DNA from: Eudorina sp. 2006-703-Eu-15
Taxonomy: Eukaryota; Chlorophyta; Chlorophyceae; Chlamydomonadales; Volvocaceae
Assembly: GCA_003117195.1 (NCBI GenBank)
Contig: BDSI01000071.1
Span: forward strand, 537,947-601,946
DNA length: 64,000 bases
Direction: 5' to 3'
A model generated the notes under the pieces. That model was not told where the DNA came from. It saw only the letters and a program-made list of their open reading frames with translations, and made no database searches. This document shows, one piece after another, positions 49,301 to 59,400 of the stretch. Made by a program: the position numbers and the translations under genes. Within the stretch, counting starts at the first letter, position 1; every line of letters starts with the position of its first letter.

Positions 49301-51431
49301 GACAGCCGCCAGACCGCCTCCAGGGGACCCGCGGTCCCCTCAACACCACACCCCCTCTACCGCCCCCCCTCGCCACACCCCCTCCCCCCCCCACCTGCGC
49401 CAGGCACAGCGACTGCCCCTCCAGGTCAGGACACACTTTGGCGAGCTCCTGCCACAGCTTCCTGCGCAGCCCCCAGGGAGGAGGGGCAACCCAGGGAAGG
49501 GGGGGGTGAAGGGGTCGCGACTCGCGAGGTGGTGGATACCGAGTCCTCCCCGGGGGAAGGGGGGGTTGAGGGGGTGTGGTGTCGAGGGGACGGCGGGTCC
49601 CCTGGAGGCGGTCTGGCGGCTGCTGACGCGCGCTGGAGCCCCTCCCGCACAAAATGGCTCGAAGCGCAGCGCCGATTGCCACTGCACATCACCTGGGCCG
49701 TTCCCTCCCATATTCCCTCCCTCCCATATTCCCTCCCTCCCTTTGTCCCTCCCTCCCACCATCACTCCCTCCCGTCCCATCCTCCCCCCCCTTCCCTCGC
49801 ACCCCAACCCCCCTCCCACACACCCTCCCTCCCTCCCTCCCCCAGTCTGAAATGTCTACCAACTTCTTCAATCCCCTCCCACCCCACCCCTCCCCGTTTA
49901 ATTCTTTTTTCAATTTAACCCTCCCCCGCACCCCCCTCCCTCACTTTGCCCGGGTGAACTTGGCCAGCGCCAGCTCCCAGTCGCTCTCTCGCTCCAGCAG
50001 CAGGTTGCCGCTCATCCAGCTGCAGTACGCCTCCGCCTCCAGGGAGCCCCGCGTGTCGGAGCGGGCGGCGGCGAACCGGGCCAGCTCGGAGGACCACATC
50101 ACCGCCTGAGGAGGAGGGGGGGGGAGTGTGGAGGAGGCAAGAGGAGGAAGGGGGGAGGACCCACCGTCAGCAAAAGTAGACCCGCAAGAGCGGGGCCCCG
50201 GAGAGGCCAGGGGGGCCCAGGGAGAGAGAGGTCGGGCGGGCGGGAGGAGAGTTGCGCATTGGCGTTGAGACACTTGGTTGCAGGAGGGCGGGAGGGGGCG
50301 GGAGGGGGCGGTTGTGGCTGGTGTGTGACACCTAGCCGTGGAGCCCACCAACAGATGTTTCCCCGGACACCCCATCCTCGCGCCTAACCGCGTAACCGGC
50401 TTCACCGTGTGTCAATCAAGACAGCGAAGCCGCGCCTTACTGCTCGCGTCCCGCCCCCACCCCCGTCATCGCCAGCAGCACCCCCGACTGCAGGGAGGGC
50501 CGGATGGGGTCCCAGGTCACCGCGGCGGATGGGTGCGGCGAGGAGAGCGGGGGAGAGGAAGGGGAAGAGCCCAACTGTGGCCCTCGGGCCCAAACGGAGT
50601 ACTGTGCGGCGAATCCTTCCCCTTCTTCCCATTCTGGACCCACCTGCCAGCCCCCTCTCCCCCCACCCGCGTCCTCCTCGGCTGCCCCGACCACTTTACC
50701 CGCCCCTACCCGGCCCCTGCCCCGTGCCGCACCTTGGAGAGGCGGCGGATGAGGTGGTGGCGTTTCTGCGGGTCCGCGCCCCCTCCCGGGCCCCCCAGCG
50801 CCTCCGCCTCCTTCTTCAGCTCCATGGCCTGAGCCCAGGACCGCTCCGCACTGAACAGCGGCACGTACAGGTGCCTGCCGGTGGGGAGGGGGGATGGGCA
50901 GCGGGGTGGGGGGTATAGGAAATTGGTAGACATATTCAAACTGCGCTGCAGCCAGAGCATGAGCCTTTTGGGAGCGGGGAGGCGGGGGAGGGGGGCATGG
51001 AAGGGCTCCGTGAGGTTGGTTGGCAGCGGTCAGGCGGGTTGCGCACCTGACGTCCAGGATGTGGTGCAGGTCGAGCTTGCGCTTTTGGTACTTGGTGCGC
51101 CCGTGCTGCATCTTTAGGACCTTGTATAGGGACTGCAGCCGGGAGGCGCAGTGCTTCCTGTTGCGTGACGGACGACCCGGCAACGAGCGGAATTGTCATG
51201 GAGCCTTCCTCAATTCCTCAACTCCCAAGAAGATAGAAGCATGCAAATGTTTCCTGCCAGAGATCACCTGTATCTCATGTAATCGCCATGGCGTAACCCA
51301 TTCTGAGCTTGCGCCGTCTTAATGACCGAAAGGAGCGGCAGAGGCAGCGGGATGAGCTGCGCGGCAGTGGCTGCTTCCTCAGCTTGCGTAGTCAAATCGA
51401 CCTCCATGACTTCTGGCTGATCGTCAGCCAT
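43341..51431 (-). CDS. SRP68: signal recognition particle 68 kDa subunit
   Basis: SRP68 binds SRP RNA through its N-terminal region and SRP72 through its C-terminal region, in cytosolic co-translational targeting to the ER. Twelve phase-consistent minus-strand exons code 687 residues (human 627): 51431-51268, 51157-51047, 50874-50733, 50105-49945, 49461-49395, 49043-48909, 48230-48078, 47452-47335, 46830-46667, 45351-45211, 44386-44073 and 43734-43341 (TAG). Diagnostic segments in order are [12 protein letters not shown] joined to [10 protein letters not shown], then [81 protein letters not shown] and [17 protein letters not shown]. The tail is [20 protein letters not shown] and [13 protein letters not shown], matching the conserved SRP68 C-terminus. 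The lower-GC first exon starts at ATG 51431. Introns are rich in repeats, including a 0.5-kb pyrimidine tract. Confidence 0.95.
44482..44515 (+). repeat. short intronic repeat, family 3 copy
   Basis: Reads GTGTTTAATGAGAAGCCCGC followed by CCGACCCAAACCA, 95-130 bases upstream of the 3' splice site at 44386 of the minus-strand SRP68 gene, so antisense to it. Confidence 0.7.
44920..45135 (+). repeat. polypyrimidine tract (CCCCT/CCCTTT)n
   Basis: About 200 bases almost entirely C and T on the plus strand, in the SRP68 intron 45210-44387. It is flanked at 45137-45180 by a partial family 1 copy near the 5' splice site. Confidence 0.9.
45367..45895 (+). repeat. dispersed intronic repeat of about 0.5 kb, copy 2
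   Basis: Same family and orientation as 11995-12508. In the sense of the host SRP68 gene its end (a T-rich run then CAATATAACCC) abuts the 3' splice site of the exon starting at 45351, so the element supplies the intron's polypyrimidine end. It also contains, on the SRP68-sense strand, GCTATGCAG, GTACCGCACCAC, GTAAGTATAC, which resembles a tiny exon with acceptor and donor. Confidence 0.85.
46137..46660 (+). repeat. long polypyrimidine tract (CCCTT/CCCCT)n
   Basis: About 520 bases of pure C/T on the plus strand, made of alternating blocks of CCCTT and CCCCT repeats. It occupies the first 530 bases of the SRP68 intron 46666-45352, so the pre-mRNA is purine-rich there. Every frame reads open; it is not coding. 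Confidence 0.95.
46901..46950 (-). repeat. short intronic repeat, family 1 copy (diverged)
   Basis: The plus strand reads GGTACAGGAACCTGGCCGAC and later GCGCTGCTGTACTG. In SRP68 sense it is 70-120 bases upstream of the 3' splice site at 46830. The same intron carries the opposite orientation at 47064-47121. Confidence 0.55.
47064..47121 (+). repeat. short intronic repeat, family 1 copy
   Basis: Reads AGCTCAGGCAGCAGCGCAGT, then ACTGGTATGTCTACTCGTCT and CCTACATCCC. It is antisense to SRP68 and forms an inverted pair with 46901-46950 in the same intron. Confidence 0.75.
48281..48307 (-). repeat. short intronic repeat, family 1 copy (partial)
   Basis: The plus strand reads AGGAAGTTGGTGGACGTATT. 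It is about 50 bases upstream (in SRP68 sense) of the 3' splice site at 48230. A further core lies at about 48376-48387, and an opposite-strand core (ACACCAATTTCCGATACCC) at 48719-48737. Confidence 0.5.
48456..48490 (+). repeat. short intronic repeat, family 3 copy
   Basis: Reads GTGTTTAGAGAAGAGACCCG followed by CCCGACCCAAACCA, in the SRP68 intron 48908-48231. Confidence 0.65.
49108..49132 (-). repeat. short intronic repeat, family 4 copy
   Basis: The plus strand reads GTGGTTCTGCTGTCTTTGTT followed by GACAA. In SRP68 sense it is the GTCAACAAAGACAGC orientation, 65-90 bases before the 3' splice site at 49043. Confidence 0.55.
49168..49212 (-). repeat. short intronic repeat, family 1 copy
   Basis: The plus strand reads GATACAGGAGATTGGTAGAC, then AATATGAAGCTGCGCTGCTG and CCCGG. 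In SRP68 sense it lies about 125 bases upstream of the 3' splice site at 49043. Confidence 0.8.
49844..49920 (+). repeat. partial family 1 copy plus T-rich element end
   Basis: Plus-strand GAAATGTCTACCAACTTCTT is a family 1 core. GTTTAATTCTTTTTTCAATT at 49899-49918 is the reverse complement of the left end of the 0.5-kb repeats at 11995 and 45367. Both are within 100 bases of the 5' splice site (49944) of an SRP68 intron. Confidence 0.6.
50405..50431 (+). repeat. short intronic repeat, family 4 copy
   Basis: Reads GTGTGTCAATCAAGACAGCG followed by AAGCCGC, in the SRP68 intron 50732-50106, antisense to the gene. Confidence 0.6.
50912..50959 (-). repeat. short intronic repeat, family 1 copy
   Basis: The plus strand reads GTATAGGAAATTGGTAGACA, then TATTCAAACTGCGCTGCAGC and CAGAGC. 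In SRP68 sense it ends 38 bases upstream of the 3' splice site at 50874. It is nearly identical to the copy in the GATA gene at 4534-4580. Confidence 0.85.
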
Positions 51432-51620
51432 TCTCGCGGATTCAGGTGCACCCGATCACTTGATAAATGCTCTTACACGCCTTTGATCCGATTGCATAAG
51501 TACCCTTTGCTATCTCTAAATCGTCAACGTTTGGAAACGCTGAGTATATTGCAATACCACGTCTGAGCTGAAGGTGGGTGTCAAAGACCGTATCTCTGTC
51601 TTGGGCCGAACGACTTGGAC

Positions 51621-53440
51621 TTAAAGTAACCCCAACAACAAGTCAGACAGAAGTATGACCTTTAGGATACTACCAGTGGACTTGACCCGAGGGTCGAGAA
51701 CGCGCCGTAGGCCGTACGCCATGATGGTGCCTGTGGTGCCAACGGCAAGTTCAACTGCCAGCCCTATCCATTCCCGTATGTCCACCTCTAGGGCTCCCAC
51801 CTTCACATGTCCGGTCAAGTCCCGGCTCGGTCGGTCGGCCTGCCGATTGCCGGTTCGTGCGCAGCGGACGCTGTGTCGTCGGTACGTGTGTGCGTATCTA
51901 CCTGACGAGAGGCCTGAAGTTCAGGAAGCCAGGACACAACGCACATGCACTGCCCCCGAGTGTGGGCGACTAAAGGCGGACCAGGACAGGACAAAGCACC
52001 GCATGCATACATACGCTGCGCACACCTCATCGGTAGTTGCAAGCCTCGCGCGCACTCACAGCGCTGACATGTACCGTTCATTCATTCATTCATGTACCGG
52101 TACCCGTGCCTGCCTGCCTTCACGCAAGAACTCTTACTAAGCAGTATTACCTCCATCGTCCGAATCGACGGATAACGTGACAGACGCAACGGCGGCCTGA
52201 TACCTGACGCGGCTGATTATGCCCTATTATGCCAACCCGCCGGCGTACTCGACTAGCCAGCTCGGCACACCGCACCGCACCGCACCGCACCCGGCATCCT
52301 TCGCGACACATGGGAGGGCAGCACGAAAGGAGAACGTCCTGGTCATGCGGGCAGCTGTTGATCCCCCCCAAGGGTGCTTGTGAGCCTCCCACAACGCTGC
52401 TTGGCAAGCTAGAGGCAAGGCGATCGAGCCTAGGCAGCCCCCCCCTTTCGTGGCGCGCTTGCGACTTCGTGGTGATGCCGGTGGGTGGGTGTTGCGGGAG
52501 AAGAAACACGGGTGTAGATAATGTTGCGGCAACGGCTGTTTATGGCGACGGCTGTACGTGGCGATGGCGGTTGGTAACGACGGCAGTTTGTGGCGAGGGC
52601 TGTTTGTGGTGACGGTTGTTGTGGCGACGGCGGTTTGTGGCGACGGCGGTTGGTAGCGATGGCTGTTTTGGCAATGGTTGTTTGTGGCGACGGCTGTTTG
52701 TGGCGACGGCGGTGGTAGCGACGGCAGTTTGTGGCGATCGCTGTTTGTGGCGATGGCTGTTTGCAGCGACGGCTGTTTGTGGCGACGGCGGTTGGTAGCG
52801 ACGGCAGTTTGTGGCGATGGCTGTTTGTGACGACGGCTGTTTGTGGCGACGGCTGTTTGTGGCAATGGTTGTTTGTGACGACGGCTGTTTGTGGCGACGG
52901 CGGTGGTAGCGACGGCAGTTTGTGGCGACGGCTGTTTGCGGCGACGGCTATTTGTGGCGATGGCTCTTTGTGGCGACGGCTGTTTGTGGCGATGGCTGCT
53001 TGTGGTGATGGCCGCTTTGGGGCCCGACCGAGGCGGTGGGCAGGCGCCTACAGGCACCTGCCCGACTTGGTAGTTTTAAATGCGGGTGATGCTGACATCG
53101 AAGGGCCCATTCAGGACTGGCCTTCGAATGCCGGCCTCTGACGACCAGCACCCAACAAAGTAAAGGCACCGAAGTAAGGCGGCGTGAAGGATTGAAGGTA
53201 AGCGAGCCTCGTCGACCTCGGCAGGAGCTGCTGATGGAAACGGGCTGCGCCCATCCAGCGCAGGCAGTGCAGGGCAGAGCCAACTGCCGTTGCCTGTACG
53301 TGATGAAAACTGTCAACGGCAGCGTCCAGTGTCTTGCAGCGCCCCTCCACCATCAACACCGGGCCTGCGAGGGTCACAAAGGGCCCGAGAAACAGCACAG
53401 CCAAGTAATGTCGTACAAGGACTGCATTGCTCTGAACGCA
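51621..53440 (-). other. possible fragments of a membrane-protein gene, unassigned
   Basis: This lies upstream of SRP68. Two minus-strand frames look protein-like: 51818-51621 with DIREWIGLAVELAVGTTGTI and MAYGLRRVLDPRVKSTG, and about 53435-53290 with VRHYLAVLFLGPFVTLAGPV and LMVEGRCKTLDAAVDSFHH. Each has one hydrophobic segment. Splice sites joining them were not established and no family is recognised. The region between holds a minisatellite. A gene truncated by the tandem array is one possibility; chance open frames is another. Confidence 0.2.
52535..53015 (+). repeat. 16-18 bp minisatellite (TGTTTGTGGCGACGGC)n
   Basis: Roughly 28 imperfect copies of a unit close to TGTTTGTGGCGACGGC, with variants GGTTGGTAGCGACGGC and GTTTGTGGCGATGGC. 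Open frames on both strands are by-products of the repeat. Confidence 0.9.
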
Positions 53441-53444
53441 GTGG

Positions 53445-56400
53445 CAGACGTACAGACCCACCGACCCACGGGTCACGGCGCTCAACCCCGCCGCGCACGC
53501 AGTTCAACCAGCCAATCAAATCGCACGGTATGTTCCCACCTGCTGGCTTGACGTGTTGGGAAGCCGCCGCGCCGCCGTCCTCATCAGCAGAGCCGTACTT
53601 GGTCGTTAGCGACCTTGCCTGCCGTACTGCAACCAACTACTCGACAGGACATTCACACAAAGCACCCATCCCTTTGTCCCAGAAGGCGGTCGCATGCGGC
53701 TGTTGCAGATGACCTATCGAAGTCCCGGACCCTGCCCGCCCCGCTCCGAACGCTACAACCTTTTCCTCTGTTCGTTGTTATCCGCCGCCGCTCCAGGCCC
53801 CGAGTATCTTGACTGGTACTTGACGCCCACGCAGCGCGCGGTTCGGATCCAGCAGAATGAGCCGTGGGTTAGGATCACGGCGCGTCCTCATCAACGGACG
53901 AATGCGTGGACCGGCACCTGCAGCAGCGGCGCTGCGAGTTTAGGAAACCTTGGGTACGGGTACGGCAAGGAAGGGGTCACATCGAAGCGCGGCATTCATC
54001 ACCCAAAGATCAGTTCTGCTTCTGCGCAATAATAAACGACGGTCGACTCGGCCAAGGATGAGCATACCGCACACAGCCATTGCGAAATGCCGTGTCCAGG
54101 CCGACGTGCCATACAGACGTACAGACCCACCGACCCACGGGTCACGGCGCTCAACCCCGCCGCGCACGCAGTTCAACCAGCCAATCAAATCGCACGGTAT
54201 GTTCCCACCTGCTGGCTTGACGTGTTGGGAAGCCGCCGCGCCGCCGTCCTCATCAGCAGAGCCGTACTTGGTCGTTAGCGACCTTGCCTGCCGTACTGCA
54301 ACCAACTACTCGACAGGACATTCACACAAAGCACCCATCCCTTTGTCCCAGAAGGCGGTCGCATGCGGCTGTTGCAGATGACCTATCGAAGTCCCGGACC
54401 CTGCCCGCCCCGCTCCGAACGCTACAACCTTTTCCTCTGTTCGTTGTTATCCGCCGCCGCTCCAGGCCCGAGTATCTTGACTGGTACTTGACGCCCACGC
54501 AGCGCGCGGTTCGGATCCAGCAGAATGAGCCGTGGGTTAGGATCACGGCGCGTCCTCATCAACGGACGAATGCGTGGACCGGCACCTGCAGCAGCGGCGC
54601 TGCGAGTTTAGGAAACCTTGGGTACGGGTACGGCAAGGAAGGGGTCACATCAAAGCGCGGCATTCATCACCCAAAGATCAGTTCTGCTTCTGCGCAATAA
54701 TAAACGACGGTCGACTCGGCCAAGGATGAGCATACCGCACACAGCCATTGCGAAATGCCGTGTCCAGGCCGACGTGCCATACAGACGTACAGGCCCACCG
54801 ACCCACGGGTCACGGCGCTCAACCCCGCCGCGCACGCAGTTCAACCAGCCAATCAAATCGCACGGTATGTTCCCACCTGCTGGCTTGACGTGTTGGGAAG
54901 CCGCCGCGCCGCCGTCCTCATCAGCAGAGCCGTACTTGGTCGTTAGCGACCTTGCCTGCCGTACTGCAACCAATTACTCGACAGGACATTCACACAAAGC
55001 ACCCATCCCTTTGTCCCAGAAGGCGGTCGCATGCGGCTGTTGCAGATGACCTATCGAAGTCCCGGACCCTGCCCGCCCCGCTCCGAACGCTACAACCTTT
55101 TCCTCTGTTCGTTGTTATCCGCCGCCGCTCCAGGCCCCGAGTGTCTTGACTGGTACTTGACGCCCACGCAGCGCGCCGTGGGTTAGGATCACGGCGCGTC
55201 CTCATCAACGGACGAATGCGTGGACCGGCACCTGCAGCAGCGGCGCTGCGAGTTTAGGAAACCTTGGGTACGGGTACGGCAAGGAAGGGGTCACATCAAT
55301 GCGCGGCATTCATTACTCAAAGATCAGTTCTACTGCTGCGCAATAATGAACGACGGTCGACTCGGCCAAGGATGAGCATACCGCACACAGCCATTGCGAA
55401 ATGCCGTGTCCAGGCCGACGTGCCATACAGACGTACAGACCCACCGACCCACGGGTCACGGCGCTCAACCCCGCCGCGCACGCAGTTCAACCAGCCAATC
55501 AAATCGCACGGTATGTTCCCACCTGCTGGCTTGACGTGTTGGGAAGCCGCCGCGCCGCCGTCCTCATCAGCAGAGCCGTACTTGGTCGTTAGCGACCTTG
55601 CCTGCCGTACTGCAACCAATTACTCGACAGGACATTCACACAAAGCACCCATCCCTTTGTCCCAGAAGGCGGTCGCATGCGGCTGTTGCAGATGACCTAT
55701 CGAAGTCCCGGACCCTGCCCGCCCCGCTCCGAACGCTACAACCTTTTCCTCTGTTCGTTGTTATCCGCCGCCGCTCCAGGCCCCGAGTGTCTTGACTGGT
55801 ACTTGACGCCCACGCAGCGCGCCGTGGGTTAGGATCACGGCGCGTCCTCATCAACGGACGAATGCGTGGACCGGCACCTGCAGCAGCGGCGCTGCGAGTT
55901 TAGGAAACCTTGGGTACGGGTACGGCAAGGAAGGGGTCACATCAATGCGCGGCATTCATTACTCAAAGATCAGTTCTACTGCTGCGCAATAATGAACGAC
56001 GGTCGACTCGGCCAAGGATGAGCATACCGCACACAGCCATTGCGAAATGCCGTGTCCAGGCCGACGTGCCATACAGACGTACAGACCCACCGACCCACGG
56101 GTCACGGCGCTCAACCCCGCCGCGCACGCAGTTCAACCAGCCAATCAAATCGCACGGTATGTGCCCACCTGCTGGCTTGACGTGTTGGGAAGCCGCCGCG
56201 CCGCCGTCCTCATCAGCAGAGCCGTACTTGGTCGTTAGCGACCTTGCCTGCCGTACTGCAACCAATTACTCGACAGGACATTCACACAAAGCACCCATCC
56301 CTTTGTCCCAGAAGGCGGTCGCATGCGGCTGTTGCAGATGACCTATCGAAGTCCCGGACCCTGCCCGCCCCGCTCCGAACGCTACAACCTTTTCCTCTGT

Positions 56401-59400
56401 TCGTTGTTATCCGCCGCCGCTCCAGGCCCCGAGTGTCTTGACTGGTACTTGACGCCCACGCAGCGCGCCGTGGGTTAGGATCACGGCGCGTCCTCATCAA
56501 CGGACGAATGCGTGGACCGGCACCTGCAGCAGCGGCGCTGCGAGTTTAGGAAACCTTGGGTACGGGTACGGCAAGGAAGGGGTCACATCGAAGCGCGGCA
56601 TTCATCACCCAAAGATCAGTTCTGCTTCTGCGCAATAATAAACGACGGTCGACTCGGCCAAGGATGAGCATACCGCACACAGCCATTGCGAAATGCCGTG
56701 TCCAGGCCGACGTGCCATACAGACGTACAGACCCACCGACCCACGGGTCACGGCGCTCAACCCCGCCGCGCACGCAGTTCAACCAGCCAATCAAATCGCA
56801 CGGTATGTTCCCACCTGCTGGCTTGACGTGTTGGGAAGCCGCCGCGCCGCCGTCCTCATCAGCAGAGCCGTACTTGGTCGTTAGCGACCTTGCCTGCCGT
56901 ACTGCAACCAATTACTCGACAGGACATTCACACAAAGCACCCCTCCCTTTGTCCCAGAAGGCGGTCGCATGCGGCTGTTGCAGATGACCTATCGAAGTCC
57001 CGGACCCTGCCCGCCCCGCTCCGAACGCTACAACCTTTTCCTCTGTTCGTTGTTATCCGCCGCCGCTCCAGGCCCCGAGTATCTTGACTGGTACTTGACG
57101 CCCACGCAGCGCGCGGTTCGGATCCAGCAGAATGAGCCGTGGGTTAGGATCACGGCGCGTCCTCATCAACGGACGAATGCGTGGACCGGCACCTGCAGCA
57201 GCGGCGCTGCGAGTTTAGGAAACCTTGGGTACGGGTACGGCAAGGAAGGGGTCACATCAAAGCGCGGCATTCATCACCCAAAGATCAGTTCTGCTTCTGC
57301 GCAATAATAAACGACGGTCGACTCGGCCAAGGATGAGCATACCGCACACAGCCATTGCGAAATGCCGTGTCCAGGCCGACGTGCCATACAGACGTACAGA
57401 CCCACCGACCCACGGGTCACGGCGCTCAACCCCGCCGCGCACGCAGTTCAACCAGCCAATGAAATCGCACGGTATGTTCCCACCTGCTGGCTTGACGTGT
57501 TGGGAAGCCGCCGCGCCGCCGTCCTCATCAGCAGAGCCGTACTTGGTCGTTAGCGACCTTGCCTGCCGTACTGCAACCAATTACTCGACAGGACATTCAC
57601 ACAAAGCACCCATCCCTTTGTCCCAGAAGGCGGTCGCATGCGGCTGTTGCAGATGACCTATGGAAGTCCCGGACCCTGCCCGCCCCGCTCCGAACGCTAC
57701 AACCTTTTCCTCTGTTCGTTGTTATCCGCCGCCGCTCCAGGCCCCGAGTGTCTTGACTGGTACTTGACGCCCACGCAGCGCGCCGTGGGTTAGGATCACG
57801 GCGCGTCCTCATCAACGGACGAATGCGTGGACCGGCACCTGCAGCAGCGGCGCTGCGAGTTTAGGAAACCTTGGGTACGGGTACGGCAAGGAAGGGGTCA
57901 CATCGAAGCGCGGCATTCATCACCCAAAGATCAGTTCTGCTTCTGCGCAATAATAAACGACGGTCGACTCGGCCAAGGATGAGCATACCGCACACAGCCA
58001 TTGCGAAATGCCGTGTCCAGGCCGACGTGCCATACAGACGTACAGGCCCACCGACCCACGGGTCACGGCGCTCAACCCCGCCGCGCACGCAGTTCAACCA
58101 GCCAATCAAATCGCACGGTATGTTCCCACCTGCTGGCTTGACGTGTTGGGAAGCCGCCGCGCCGCCGTCCTCATCAGCAGAGCCGTACTTGGTCGTTAGC
58201 GACCTTGCCTGCCGTACTGCAACCAATTACTCGACAGGACATTCACACAAAGCACCCATCCCTTTGTCCCAGAAGGCGGTCGCATGCGGCTGTTGCAGAT
58301 GACCTATCGAAGTCCCGGACCCTGCCCGCCCCGCTCCGAACGCTACAACCTTTTCCTCTGTTCGTTGTTATCCGCCGCCGCTCCAGGCCCCGAGTGTCTT
58401 GACTGGTACTTGACGCCCACGCAGCGCGCCGTGGGTTAGGATCACGGCGCGTCCTCATCAACGGACGAATGCGTGGACCGGCACCTGCAGCAGCGGCGCT
58501 GCGAGTTTAGGAAACCTTGGGTACGGGTACGGCAAGGAAGGGGTCACATCAATGCGCGGCATTCATTACTCAAAGATCAGTTCTACTGCTGCGCAATAAT
58601 GAACGACGGTCGACTCGGCCAAGGATGAGCATACCGCACACAGCCATTGCGAAATGCCGTGTCCAGGCCGACGTGCCATACAGACGTACAGACCCACCGA
58701 CCCACGGGTCACGGCGCTCAACCCCGCCGCGCACGCAGTTCAACCAGCCAATCAAATCGCACGGTATGTGCCCACCTGCTGGCTTGACGTGTTGGGAAGC
58801 CGCCGCGCCGCCGTCCTCATCAGCAGAGCCGTACTTGGTCGTTAGCGACCTTGCCTGCCGTACTGCAACCAATTACTCGACAGGACATTCACACAAAGCA
58901 CCCCTCCCTTTGTCCCAGAAGGCGGTCGCATGCGGCTGTTGCAGATGACCTATCGAAGTCCCGGACCCTGCCCGCCCCGCTCCGAACGCTACAACCTTTT
59001 CCTCTGTTCGTTGTTATCCGCCGCCGCTCCAGGCCCCGAGTGTCTTGACTGGTACTTGACGCCCACGCAGCGCGCCGTGGGTTAGGATCACGGCGCGTCC
59101 TCATCAACGGACGAATGCGTGGACCGGCACCTGCAGCAGCGGCGCTGCGAGTTTAGGAAACCTTGGGTACGGGTACGGCAAGGAAGGGGTCACATCGAAG
59201 CGCGGCATTCATCACCCAAAGATCAGTTCTGCTTCTGCGCAATAATAAACGACGGTCGACTCGGCCAAGGATGAGCATACCGCACACAGCCATTGCGAAA
59301 TGCCGTGTCCAGGCCGACGTGCCATACAGACGTACAGACCCACCGACCCACGGGTCACGGCGCTCAACCCCGCCGCGCACGCAGTTCAACCAGCCAATCA

